Part shown: positions 25,006-33,220 of the stretch, one piece after another
Layout of the letters: each line of letters opens with the position of its first letter
How positions within the stretch are numbered: position 1 is the stretch's first letter
NCBI RefSeq assembly: GCF_017876775.1
Contig: NZ_JAGIOP010000001.1
Coordinates: 1,793,442 to 1,857,441 of the forward strand
Origin: Mycolicibacterium lutetiense
GTDB taxonomy: Bacteria > Actinomycetota > Actinomycetes > Mycobacteriales > Mycobacteriaceae
Reading direction: 5' to 3'
Length of the DNA stretch: 64,000 nucleotides
The notes under the pieces: model-generated
The model's database searches: none
Told to the model about the DNA's origin: nothing
Seen by the model: only the letters and a program-made list of their open reading frames with translations
Program-made: the position numbers and the translations under genes

Positions 25006-27135
25006 TCAGTTCGCCGGAGCCACTCCGGCAGCTGCGCCCTTCACCGAGGCCTTCGCACGCTTCTCGGCGCGTATAGGTTTTCCGTCGCGCACGAAGCCAG
25101 CGGTGGAGGCGACCGTAGAAACGAGCATGCTCTCATCGCTGATGAACGGATGGAACCCAACACCGCTGCCGCCACGTCCTTTCGTCGGAATATCCCAGAC
25201 AGCAGTGACTTTCCAGCCCTTCTCTGAGATCGACAAGATCGCTTCAGACTCAGCTCCAGTGAGCTGGAACGCGGCGATCACCGCGTCACCTCCATCGGAG
25301 GCCAGCTTGATGCCGAGCACCCCGTTGCCGGCGGCGCCCTGTGGATTAACGGTCGCGGGATCCAGTCGCAAGACCTTGCCGCGCCGGGTGATCAGTCCGA
25401 GGTGCGCACCAGGGGCCAACACCCCGGAGCACAGCAGCCCGGTGATGTCTGGGGCGACTGGAACGTCGCGCGTCTTTGTCGGCAGGCCTTTGCCGTCAGT
25501 CAGTTTCACTCTGCCGTCAGTCCATACCGCCCAGCCGAGACCATTCGAGAGCAACTCACCGTGACTGTCGGAGAACACGCCCCGATCATCGAGTCGCCAG
25601 TTCTTGTTGATCGTGCGCTCACGGGGGCCGTCGTCGGAGCCCCCACCAGTCACCGGCACCGCATCGAAGTCCAGGTGCGTACGGCGATCGAACTCGGGCG
25701 CGTTGAACAATCTTGTCGTCTCGACCAGCTCCGCGTCGATCACCGCGCGGCGCTCGGTCGGTGACGAGACCAGTCGAGTGAGCGTGGCGTGTTCAGCATC
25801 CAGCTTCTTCGATTCAGCCTGCAGTTCCAGCACGTCGAGCCGGGTCAGCCGGCGCAGCTGCATCGCCAGTACGTAGTCGGCCTGCTCTGCGTCGAGCGTG
25901 AACCGCGCTTGCAGCCCAGTGCGTGCGTCGTCGACGGTATCGGAGCCGCGGATGATCGCCACGGCGGCGTCGATGTCCAAGTGCACCGCCATCAGGCCGG
26001 CCACCAGGTGCCGCCGCGCCTCGACCTTCTCCAGCCGGTACTCGCTGCGGCGCAACACCACTGAATCACGCAGGGACAAAAATGCCGAGATCAGTTCGCG
26101 CACAGTCCACCAGCGCGGAACCCGGTCGCCATCAAGCGCAACCACGCTGGCCGCGAACGTGCCCTCCAGCGGAGTCTGGGCCAGCAGCTGGTCACGCACC
26201 GTCTCAGGATCGTGCCCGCGCTTTACTGTGACTGCAATGCGTAGTCCGTTGCGGCGGTCGGTTAGGTCGGACATGTCGGCGATGCCCGGAGCTTCCCCCG
26301 ACTCGACTAGAGCACGGATTCGTTCCTGCACAGTGGAACTGGCAACACCGGGCGGAAGCTCAGTGATCGTGATCGTCTTACCGTCGACCACCGCCGTGCC
26401 GCGTACGGTGAACGCACCTTTTCCGGTGGTGATGTAGTCGCGAAGCCCGTCGGAACCGACCACGGATGCCCCGCAACCCCAGTCAGGGCCAGGCAGCAGT
26501 TCCATGAGCGCGTCATCGGACAACTGTGGATCAGCCAGTAGCGCCCGGCACGCCGCCATCACCTCGCGAGGGTTGTGTGCGGGAACCTTGGTGGCCCAAC
26601 CTTCGGCGATGCCGACGGCACCGTTGCAGAGCAGGAACGGGAATTGCGCCGGCAGCACGGCCGGCTCAATCCATTCCCCGTCGAACGTGTCGGTCATCGG
26701 TACCGCGTGGTCTCCGAGTTCAGAGGTCAGTGCGGCACCCGTTGGGGACAGGCGCATTTCTGTGTATCGGTCGGCGGCCGGTGTGTCACCTTGAATGCGC
26801 GGGAAAGCTCCCTGTCCGTCAATGATTTTGACGCGCTGGAAGTCGGCGGCCAGAAGCGCCGCTGCGCCATACATCGCTGCACCACCGTGCGGGTGCAGGT
26901 TGCCGGTAACCGCCGAGCAGACCTTCGACGACTTCTGCGGCTTGTTGCCCGGCAGCAGCTTTGAGGCGTGCATCTGGTACAGCAGACGGCGCTGTCCAGG
27001 TTTGAGACCATCGAATGCTGACGGTATCGCACGATCGCTGACGCTGTAGAGCGCGAAGGTGAGTTGGTATCGGTTCCAGTAGTCCTCGGCGCTCTGCTCG
27101 AGCACAAGGTCACGGTTCTGTTCTGTGGCAGTCAC
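25006..27135 (-). CDS. Type IIA topoisomerase, GyrA/ParC-like subunit
   Basis: 709 residues. The breakage-reunion domain has AADRYTEMRLSP with catalytic Tyr124. A C-terminal domain has beta-propeller-like repeats (LGLITRRGKVLRLDP, EAILSISEKGWKVTAVW) and a possible degenerate GyrA box (KGRGGSG). It is shorter than mycobacterial GyrA (about 840). In the quinolone-contact helix the usual HPHGDxxIYD reads HPHGGAAMYG (81-90). It is 12 bp downstream of the GyrB-like gene, hence an operon. As mycobacteria usually rely on a single chromosomal gyrase, this is an accessory enzyme; whether it supercoils or only decatenates cannot be told. Confidence 0.9.
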   Translation of the reverse strand: MTATEQNRDLVLEQSAEDYWNRYQLTFALYSVSDRAIPSAFDGLKPGQRRLLYQMHASKLLPGNKPQKSSKVCSAVTGNLHPHGGAAMYGAAALLAADFQRVKIIDGQGAFPRIQGDTPAADRYTEMRLSPTGAALTSELGDHAVPMTDTFDGEWIEPAVLPAQFPFLLCNGAVGIAEGWATKVPAHNPREVMAACRALLADPQLSDDALMELLPGPDWGCGASVVGSDGLRDYITTGKGAFTVRGTAVVDGKTITITELPPGVASSTVQERIRALVESGEAPGIADMSDLTDRRNGLRIAVTVKRGHDPETVRDQLLAQTPLEGTFAASVVALDGDRVPRWWTVRELISAFLSLRDSVVLRRSEYRLEKVEARRHLVAGLMAVHLDIDAAVAIIRGSDTVDDARTGLQARFTLDAEQADYVLAMQLRRLTRLDVLELQAESKKLDAEHATLTRLVSSPTERRAVIDAELVETTRLFNAPEFDRRTHLDFDAVPVTGGGSDDGPRERTINKNWRLDDRGVFSDSHGELLSNGLGWAVWTDGRVKLTDGKGLPTKTRDVPVAPDITGLLCSGVLAPGAHLGLITRRGKVLRLDPATVNPQGAAGNGVLGIKLASDGGDAVIAAFQLTGAESEAILSISEKGWKVTAVWDIPTKGRGGSGVGFHPFISDESMLVSTVASTAGFVRDGKPIRAEKRAKASVKGAAAGVAPAN

Positions 27136-27147
27136 GGTGTTGCGCTC

Positions 27148-29169
27148 CTAATCCAGGTCCAAGGACGAGGTATCGATGCGCGAAGCGGCGTCGGCCATCC
27201 ACGTGCGCCGGCCTTCAGGAGCCCCGCCAAACAAGGTGTGGTGCAGTGCGCCGCCGAGGGCGTCGGGGCGTACCTGAATGACGGTCCGCTGACCTGGATC
27301 CAGCACGGTGTTCCAGAAGTCGTCGGCGTTCATTTCGCCGAGGCCTTTGTTGCGTTGTACCTCGACCCTCGACCGGCCTCCTGACCTCAATCGAGCTACG
27401 GCGACGTCACGTTCGGTGTCGTCCTGGCAGTAGATGCGCTGCGAGCCGTCGGAGACCACGAACAGCGGCGGAAGGGTGACGTAGACCATGCCGGCTTCGA
27501 CTAGAGGCCGGTAGAAGTCGAGGAACATCGAGATCAGCGACGAGTTGATGTTGCCACCATCGGGATCGGCGTCGGAGGCGAAGAGAATCTTGTCGTATCG
27601 GCACTTCTCCGGGTCGCAATGGTCACGTACCCCGCAGTCGAGAATCCGCTCGATAGCCTGAAATTCCTCCTTGCCGCGAGCTTTTGCGACCGTCCACCCG
27701 TAGACGTTCGGTGGTTTGCCCTTGAGCGGGAACGCTGCCTGGAACGTTGCGTCCCGCGCGGCCTTGATGGTGCCCAGAGCCGAGTCACCCTCTGCTATGA
27801 ACAGCTCTGCTCCAGAACCGCGGCCAGTTTCACGGCAGGGCAGCAGCTTTGGCGGCAGTGAGAGATTCGTCCCCAGCCCCTTGGCTTTAGATGCCGCACG
27901 GGACCGGGATTTGGCCCCCTCAGCGCTGCGGCGAGCTCGTGCGGCTTCGAGAGCGAGTTTCGTCCACATGGTCACGGTGTCGGTGTTCGCCGGGTTGGCC
28001 GACCACACCGCGGTGCTGCGTGCCACGTCGGTCGACATTGCCGTGTTCAGAGACCGTGACGACACTCCGGTCTTGTCTTGGCCGTTCCAGGAGACATCAG
28101 GCGCACGGGTATCGACGGCCAGCGCGGTGACCGCGGCGAAGTCCTGCGGCTCGGGGCCATCCTCTCCTTTGGCCAGGCCGAGGTCGCGCAGCCGCGCGGC
28201 GCGGGACGCCAGGGCCTCGGTCAGTCCTTTTACAGCCGCGTTCAGATGTGATCCGCCATCAGCGGTGTAGACGGTGTTGCAGAAAGAGGACACCGTTGCG
28301 GGCTCGGCCGGTCCGGCCGTCAGCGACCAGCGAAACGGCGTAGGTCCACGACCAGTCACGTACTCGCCGCGGCCCTCGACGGAGGCCCGAAGCGCGGGTA
28401 TGGGGGTCTGCGCGCAGGCACACATGAAGTCCAGCACTGCGCTCGTACCCCAAGGCCCGGAGAATGACCCCAACAAAGCTGCGGGTAGGGGACCGCTTGG
28501 CCAGCCTTCGTCGATCACGGTCAGGTGCACGTTTTGGGTCATGCGCACCGCCGCGTGGGCACGCAGCAGAACCTCGGTGATGTCGAGTGCGGTGTCGGGG
28601 GCCACCGACGGGTCGAGCAGCATGCGTACAGAGGTGCCGTGCACGGCGGGCTCGCCGTTGGACACTCCACGCAGCTTCTGAGTGTCATCGCGGGTGAAGT
28701 CGGCGTCGGGATTGAAGCCGTCACCCGCGAAGCGGCCAGGATACCCACCACCAAAGCTCTGCTTGTACGTTTTCCCGGCGCGGTACACGGTGACGTCAGT
28801 GCGTCGGGAGATGAATACCGCAGCTGCAGCACCGATCCCGTTGAGGCCGGCACCGGTGGACTCGGCGTCGGCATGCGCGGTGAACTTCCCACCTGACCGC
28901 GCCGTGCCCAGTGTTTTGACGACGCCGTTCTTTCCGGCCGGGTCGGAGTCAACAGGTAAGCCCCGACCGTCATCAGTGACGGTGAACGATCCGTCGGATC
29001 TCAAGATGATCGACACCGTGGACCCGTGAGCACCTGCCTCTTCCACGGCGTTGTCGACGATCTCGCGAGCGGCGGTCTGGTAGACCCTCGCACCGAGGTT
29101 GACCTGTGGCCGCATCCGGGTGTGCTGGATGTCGTCTAGCTCGATGACATCCGCGGCGGTGTAGCTCAC
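27148..29169 (-). CDS. Type IIA topoisomerase, GyrB/ParE-like subunit
   Basis: 673 residues. The GHKL ATPase domain has REIVDNAVEEA, DDGRGLPVD and TGAGLNGIGAAA; the TOPRIM domain has LFIAEGDSALG, LKGKPPNVYGW and FASDADPDGGNI, where the canonical form is DADVDGxHI; the C-terminus has QRNKGLGEMNADD. All catalytic groups (Glu of EGDSA and the DxD) are present. It pairs with the adjacent GyrA-like subunit. The cluster may resemble the atypical second topoisomerase reported in Mycobacterium smegmatis (a possibility, not tested). Confidence 0.9.
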   Translation of the reverse strand: MSYTAADVIELDDIQHTRMRPQVNLGARVYQTAAREIVDNAVEEAGAHGSTVSIILRSDGSFTVTDDGRGLPVDSDPAGKNGVVKTLGTARSGGKFTAHADAESTGAGLNGIGAAAAVFISRRTDVTVYRAGKTYKQSFGGGYPGRFAGDGFNPDADFTRDDTQKLRGVSNGEPAVHGTSVRMLLDPSVAPDTALDITEVLLRAHAAVRMTQNVHLTVIDEGWPSGPLPAALLGSFSGPWGTSAVLDFMCACAQTPIPALRASVEGRGEYVTGRGPTPFRWSLTAGPAEPATVSSFCNTVYTADGGSHLNAAVKGLTEALASRAARLRDLGLAKGEDGPEPQDFAAVTALAVDTRAPDVSWNGQDKTGVSSRSLNTAMSTDVARSTAVWSANPANTDTVTMWTKLALEAARARRSAEGAKSRSRAASKAKGLGTNLSLPPKLLPCRETGRGSGAELFIAEGDSALGTIKAARDATFQAAFPLKGKPPNVYGWTVAKARGKEEFQAIERILDCGVRDHCDPEKCRYDKILFASDADPDGGNINSSLISMFLDFYRPLVEAGMVYVTLPPLFVVSDGSQRIYCQDDTERDVAVARLRSGGRSRVEVQRNKGLGEMNADDFWNTVLDPGQRTVIQVRPDALGGALHHTLFGGAPEGRRTWMADAASRIDTSSLDLD

Positions 29170-29415
29170 TGACTAGATCCTTCCGTCGGTGGCGGGGGCT
29201 GGTGCCGCGCACCTTCTTGGTCCGGGGAGGCGCATCTGGGATTGCAGTCGCGGATCGGTCGGACCTGATGCGTTTCAGGGACACCTTGCCTGCGCGCGGT
29301 GCGTTGGCCCAGGGAGCGAGCACGACACGCCGGGGGAGCGAGAACGGCCGGACCGCGCCGCAGAATCGCTCGCTGTCATCAATTCCAACGCGGGTCAGGA
29401 AGCGGCGAGCAAAGT

Positions 29416-30435
29416 TCAATCCAAGCCCGATTGTTGTACTTCTCGTGCTGCGCGCAGGATCCTCTGAACCTTGCTCGGTGACGTACCGAGTTCAGCTGCA
29501 ATCTCCCGACTCGGCTTCTTTTCCGCGTTGTGATCCAGGACGGCGCAGATCATGTCGGGGGCAGCGGCGACACGCTTCGAGTCGAAGAGCTGGTGAGCCA
29601 AAGCGGCGTGTTTGGACCGCGACAGCTGCGACCGTCGGGGCGCGGGGTACGTCGAGCTTCCTGGCTGTGGGCGGTTCGTTTGGTCGCTGCCCGAAGTGGC
29701 GGCAGGTTCAGACGTGGACAGTGACGAAGCGGATATGGGTGCTTCAAGACCAGGTGGTGGCAGCGTTGCGCGTGTCTGGTTCTGATGCGCCCCGTCACGT
29801 GTGATGGCGGGCGTTGCTTCGCGATGCGTCGCGTCAACAGGTGCTTCACGAGCGTCGTTTCGCTGCATCACCGCGGGCCGGGCTTGCGTCACCGGCCCGC
29901 TCCGGTTGAAGCGATGCACCGCGGTGGTGATGCAGCCGCGCAGGCGAGAGATGCGGTGGCGTGCTGCGTCAGGTGCGTCATTGGTTGCGTCAGCTGCGGC
30001 GCTTTGGTGTGCCATCGCGGCGATCTCGATACGCGTCAGAACGACTAGTCCGAGAGTGCAGACCGCGATGATTCCATCGATCATCACGGGGAAGAGAGCC
30101 GCCTCGTTCGCCGTGTATCCGTACTCGATGGCCAGCGACCGCAGTGCGTCGAACGAGAGCCTGAATGCCGTGGCGGACAGGGCAATGATCGCGACAAGGA
30201 AGCACCAGTAGGTCGGACCGCGCGCGGCGATATGTGACCACAAGCCAAGCAGGTGAGTGAGACTCAACAGTGCGAACGGTGCCAGCGCGGCTGCGACAAT
30301 CGGTCCGACAGCGGCGGCACCGGAGTGCGTGATCACGGTCCGAGCAACGTTTCCAGACAGGCTAGCGGTGGTGGCGAATGCCAGCAGTGCCCACAGCAGG
30401 CGACGTACGCGTGTGTGTATTTCGTAGGGGGTCAC
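29416..30435 (-). CDS. DUF2637-type membrane protein with C-terminal HTH
   Basis: GTG 30435 with AAAGGG gives 339 residues. Four hydrophobic segments lie in the first 150 residues (LLWALLAFATTASLSGNVAR, VAAALAPFALLSLTHLLG, YWCFLVAIIALSATAF, FPVMIDGIIAVCTLGLVVL), the DUF2637 pattern common on actinobacterial plasmids and integrative elements. A Pro/Ser-rich linker leads to a C-terminal HTH (SREIAAELGTSPSKVQRIL). Membrane anchoring plus a DNA-binding end suggests a role in DNA positioning or transfer (inference). The linker-coding DNA contains several TGCGTCA motifs. Confidence 0.75.
   Translation of the reverse strand: MTPYEIHTRVRRLLWALLAFATTASLSGNVARTVITHSGAAAVGPIVAAALAPFALLSLTHLLGLWSHIAARGPTYWCFLVAIIALSATAFRLSFDALRSLAIEYGYTANEAALFPVMIDGIIAVCTLGLVVLTRIEIAAMAHQSAAADATNDAPDAARHRISRLRGCITTAVHRFNRSGPVTQARPAVMQRNDAREAPVDATHREATPAITRDGAHQNQTRATLPPPGLEAPISASSLSTSEPAATSGSDQTNRPQPGSSTYPAPRRSQLSRSKHAALAHQLFDSKRVAAAPDMICAVLDHNAEKKPSREIAAELGTSPSKVQRILRAAREVQQSGLD
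29885..29992. repeat. TGCGTCA motif cluster A (inside DUF2637 gene)
   Basis: TGCGTCA occurs at 29885, 29965, 29974 and 29986 within 110 bp. On the coding strand it reads TGACGCA (Asp-Ala codons). The same motif is dense in the noncoding cluster at 31250-31506. Confidence 0.45.
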
Positions 30436-30590
30436 CGCATTCCCTTTCTGGCCCGCGCGCCGGGTGCGTTGGCCGCGATTAGGAAACCAGAAGTTGCAAT
30501 GTGATTCGGGTGCAGGACGCGCATCGGACGAGGGGCGCTTTTTGGGGTACTGCGAGCTGTGGCACCCATAATCGACTGTGCTACAGGCCT

Positions 30591-30617
30591 CTCGCATCGT
30601 CGGCCGGCTGATGCGAG
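30591..30617. promoter_or_regulatory. Dyad CTCGCATC / GATGCGAG
   Basis: Perfect 8-bp inverted repeat around 11 bp, in the divergent region between the DUF2637 gene and the RYxx-repeat gene. Possible operator for either. Confidence 0.4.
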
Positions 30618-30671
30618 CCTCCTATAGTCCGCACGATGTCGTAACGCGCATGCGTGAGGAGTATTTGTTCG

Positions 30672-30986
30672 ATGACGGCTCCGCGCTACAGGCCGCGCTA
30701 CAGCGCACGCTACGGACTTCGCTACAGCGATAGCTACACAGATAAATACAAGTACCGATACAACGCCAGATACGGCTTCCCTCAAAGTCTTTGGCGATGG
30801 ATAACTGACCCCGAACCCTCCGCTGTGAACCAACCGCCGACGTGCTCGTGCACGGCGGGATCAGCGGAGCGGAGGTGCACCCGTTGCGGCTCGAATTCCG
30901 CGCCGACTGATGGGCGCATGCAGGTAGCCGGCTCGCGGGTCGTGCTGACTAGCCGGGGTTGCATCTGCACCTGTGACAGCGCCTAG
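30672..30986 (+). CDS. RYxx-repeat and cysteine-rich small protein (possible)
   Basis: GAGGAG lies ten bases before ATG 30672; 104 residues. Residues 5-36 are eight successive tetrapeptides of the form (R/K/S)-Y-x-x (RYRP, RYSA, RYGL, RYSD, SYTD, KYKY, RYNA, RYGF). The C-terminal half has paired cysteines (CSC, CTRC, CICTC). The DNA underneath is an exact 12-bp periodic repeat, so the frame could instead be a by-product of noncoding iterons. Confidence 0.4.
   Translation: MTAPRYRPRYSARYGLRYSDSYTDKYKYRYNARYGFPQSLWRWITDPEPSAVNQPPTCSCTAGSAERRCTRCGSNSAPTDGRMQVAGSRVVLTSRGCICTCDSA
30684..30779 (+). repeat. Eight tandem 12-bp degenerate repeats
   Basis: Units begin CGCTACAGGCCG, CGCTACAGCGCA, CGCTACGGACTT, CGCTACAGCGAT and drift to AGATACGGCTTC, with consensus (C/A)G(C/A)TAC(A/G) every 12 bp and no gaps. 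They encode the RYxx repeats if translated, or may act as iterons. Confidence 0.75.
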
Positions 30987-31249
30987 CGCGGACCGATGGT
31001 GGGCTGTCACGTCCCTCGATAATCACGCGGTTAAAGGCTCGCAGTCTCCATTTTGAGTCACCCGCCGCCGTCGCGCCGTGGGGGCAGGCGGGGGGAGTGT
31101 CAGCACATCCGACCATGCGGTTTTCGCGACAGCATGCGACACCCCGGCCGGCTTCCACATCCATCGCTCGGCGGCGAAGCTGGAAGCTGGCGCATGCCTC
31201 CGCAGCTGTTTGGTAGCCACGAAACTCCGGGGCGCCAGAAGAACTGATT

Positions 31250-31506
31250 TGCGTCACGCCGACGCATCAGTGCCCGCGGTGATTGCGTCACCAATGCAGA
31301 AGCGGTGCGTCATGAACCGTATGACGCGGTACAGCTTCGCGGAATGTTTTCCGTGTTCGCGTGATGCAGCACTGCGTCACGCGCTGCATCACGCAGCTGC
31401 GTCACGAGTCCGTCTGCAATGCGCTCAGCCGCGTCAAGCCACTGCGTCAGGTGACGCGGCGGTTGTGTCGTGCTGGTGCGTCACTCGTGCCGAATTGTTG
31501 CGTCAC
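31250..31506. repeat. TGCGTCA(C) motif cluster B in a 660-bp gene-free region
   Basis: TGCGTCA occurs at 31250, 31284, 31306, 31373, 31398, 31443, 31477 and 31499, with extra GCGTCA copies in inverse orientation (31322, 31452) and a TGCATCAC at 31385. The region 30987-31593 holds no convincing gene. Such clusters are typical of plasmid origins, partition sites or binding arrays. Confidence 0.6.
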
Positions 31507-31593
31507 GAGCGCCGCGAATCGGACTCTTCACACGTCGGCGCAACAGATTGTCAATGCCACGACCAAGCCGCGTTGGCGGTCTTGTGTGACTAC

Positions 31594-31629
31594 TTGTCAG
31601 ACCCGTCCATTAATCTCTATTTTAGAGAT
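31594..31629 (+). promoter_or_regulatory. Promoter with shared palindrome, copy 5
   Basis: TTGTCA (31594-31599) and TATTTT (31618-31623), 18 bp apart, with the -10 inside the perfect palindrome ATCTCTATTTTAGAGAT (31613-31629). Same geometry as the promoter at 4531. It lies about 20 bp before the ATG of the PARP gene. Confidence 0.78.
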
Positions 31630-31648
31630 AACCAGACAGGGAGAAAAC

Positions 31649-32950
31649 ATGACCACCGCCACGACACCCACCAATGCAGTCGAGACCGTGACCCTGATCC
31701 AGGTCAACGCGGCCGGCAACAACAACAAGTTCTACGAGCTGTCGAGGATGCCTGACGGATCGACACTGGCACGGTGGGGCCGCATCGGCGCTGGCAACGC
31801 CCAGACCCGCACCTACCCCGGACACGGCAGTTTCCAGGTCAAACTCAATGAGAAGCTGCGCAAGGGCTACACCGTGTTCGACGGAGCCTCCACCCGGGCG
31901 TGCAAACCTCGCGCAGCAAACGGCGCGTTGCGCCGCCACGTCGCTGCCGGTCTGTTCCCCGGTGCCGTGCCATCGACGTCAGCCGAGCTGCTGGACCAGC
32001 TGGTCCGCTACAACAGGCACGCTATCGACAGCGCCACCGGTGGCCGAATCACGGTCAGCGACAGCGGATCGGTGACTACCGCACTGGGACCCGTGTCGCT
32101 TGACCAAGTCACCGCGGCGCGGTCAGCACTCGCCCAGCTGCGTTCCGGATACGACCGCTGGGCAGTGGAGAAGTACCTGACGTTGATCCCGCAGAAAATC
32201 GCCAACGTTCGCGAGACGGACTGGGTGACGCCCGCATGGTGCCGACAGCAGGACGACCTACTTGACGCGTTGGAATCGGCGGTCGTCATGTCAGCCGCGG
32301 CTGCCGACGACGAGGCTGAGAATGTGGCAATCCCGTTCCGTCACACGATGACCGAGCTGGGAACGGGGGATGAGGATTTCGCACGCATTGCTGCGAAGTT
32401 CGACCATTCTCGCAACTCCATGCACGCTGCGAACCGGCTCAAACTGCGCCGTGTGTGGACGCTCGTCGACGGCCACAGCGCAGCCTGGGACGCCCGTAAG
32501 GACTCCCTCAAGCACACGCGTGAGTTGTGGCACGGCACCACTACGGGGAATGTGCTGTCGATCTTGCGTACCGGCTTGATCTGCCCACCGTCGACGGCAG
32601 GTGCCTACAACACGACCGGCCGCATGTTTGGCGACGGCGTCTACTTCTCCGACCAGTCAACGAAAAGCCTCAACTACGCGATCGGCAGTGCCCCTGGGCA
32701 ACGAGGTCGTGGTGGACAGGGCAATCCTCTGATGTTCCTCGCCGACGTGGTGATGGGCCGGGAATGCCGCTCTACTGCGGGCGCATATGGGTCTGATCTG
32801 GTACGCAGATCCCGCACCGGCACCGACGATAAAGGCCGCAAGTTCGACTCGCTCTACATCCGTGGCGGCCACTGCGGTGTACTCAACAACGAGATGATCG
32901 TCTGGCGCACCGATCAGATCAAGCTCACCCATCTGTGCGAGTTCCAATGA
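31649..32950 (+). CDS. WGR-domain poly(ADP-ribose) polymerase-like protein
   Basis: 433 residues from ATG 31649 (GGGAG upstream); an open frame further upstream runs through the promoter and is not coding. Residues 25-90 are a WGR domain (KFYELSRMPDGSTLARWGRI, W43-G44-R45), which in eukaryotic PARPs reads DNA breaks. A helical middle part follows. The catalytic domain has LWHGTTTGNVLSILRTGL (His295), GRMFGDGVYFSDQSTKSLNY (Tyr332) and LNNEMIVWRTDQI (Glu415), giving an intact H-Y-E triad as in polymerising PARPs. Bacterial WGR-PARPs are rare. Its operator is shared with the RIIA-RIIB-sigma operon. Targets could be DNA-bound proteins or polymerase. Confidence 0.88.
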   Translation: MTTATTPTNAVETVTLIQVNAAGNNNKFYELSRMPDGSTLARWGRIGAGNAQTRTYPGHGSFQVKLNEKLRKGYTVFDGASTRACKPRAANGALRRHVAAGLFPGAVPSTSAELLDQLVRYNRHAIDSATGGRITVSDSGSVTTALGPVSLDQVTAARSALAQLRSGYDRWAVEKYLTLIPQKIANVRETDWVTPAWCRQQDDLLDALESAVVMSAAAADDEAENVAIPFRHTMTELGTGDEDFARIAAKFDHSRNSMHAANRLKLRRVWTLVDGHSAAWDARKDSLKHTRELWHGTTTGNVLSILRTGLICPPSTAGAYNTTGRMFGDGVYFSDQSTKSLNYAIGSAPGQRGRGGQGNPLMFLADVVMGRECRSTAGAYGSDLVRRSRTGTDDKGRKFDSLYIRGGHCGVLNNEMIVWRTDQIKLTHLCEFQ

Positions 32951-33110
32951 GCTCGTCGCAGTAGTGTCCCGATTCGAACCGCCAACCAGAGCGCAGCGGC
33001 GTGCTGGACGCTAATCGCAGCAGCCTGTGCCACTCGCGTTCTCCAGCCAGGTACTCCTCCACCTCGGGCGGCAACTGCGGCCCCGTCAGATCCTCCGCGT
33101 ATTCGTCCAC
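32925..33110 (-). CDS. Repeated small gene unit, copy a
   Basis: From GTG 33110 the frame reads VDEYAEDLTGPQLPPEVEEY, then LAGEREWHRLLR, about 61 residues. Closely related units occur at about 37.34 kb (minus) and 45.25 kb (plus), together with the upstream GTGGAACcGATC DNA. It overlaps the end of the PARP gene on the other strand. It might be a real small gene or a recombination scar; function unknown. Confidence 0.4.
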   Translation of the reverse strand: MDEYAEDLTGPQLPPEVEEYLAGEREWHRLLRLASSTPLRSGWRFESGHYCDELIGTRTDG

Positions 33111-33220
33111 AACCAGTTGGACGCGCCCCGGCCGCGATCGGTTCCACTGAGTTTTGGACCCGTCCACGCGAAATCAGCGTCGGAGCCATCCCCGGCGCGG
33201 CGGTGCGCGCCGAGTTGCGC

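Noticed and set aside
25006..29169. Topoisomerase pair considered as the chromosomal gyrase
   Set aside because: Shorter subunits, unusual QRDR and TOPRIM residues, and a location among mobile-element genes rather than near dnaA-recF.
31250..31506. TGCGTCA array considered as a CRISPR array
   Set aside because: Repeats are only 7-8 bp, irregularly spaced and in both orientations, with no spacer-sized units or cas genes.
31361..31648. Upstream extension of the PARP frame
   Set aside because: It would translate through the TGCGTCA array, the promoter and the operator; ATG 31649 has a proper ribosome-binding site.
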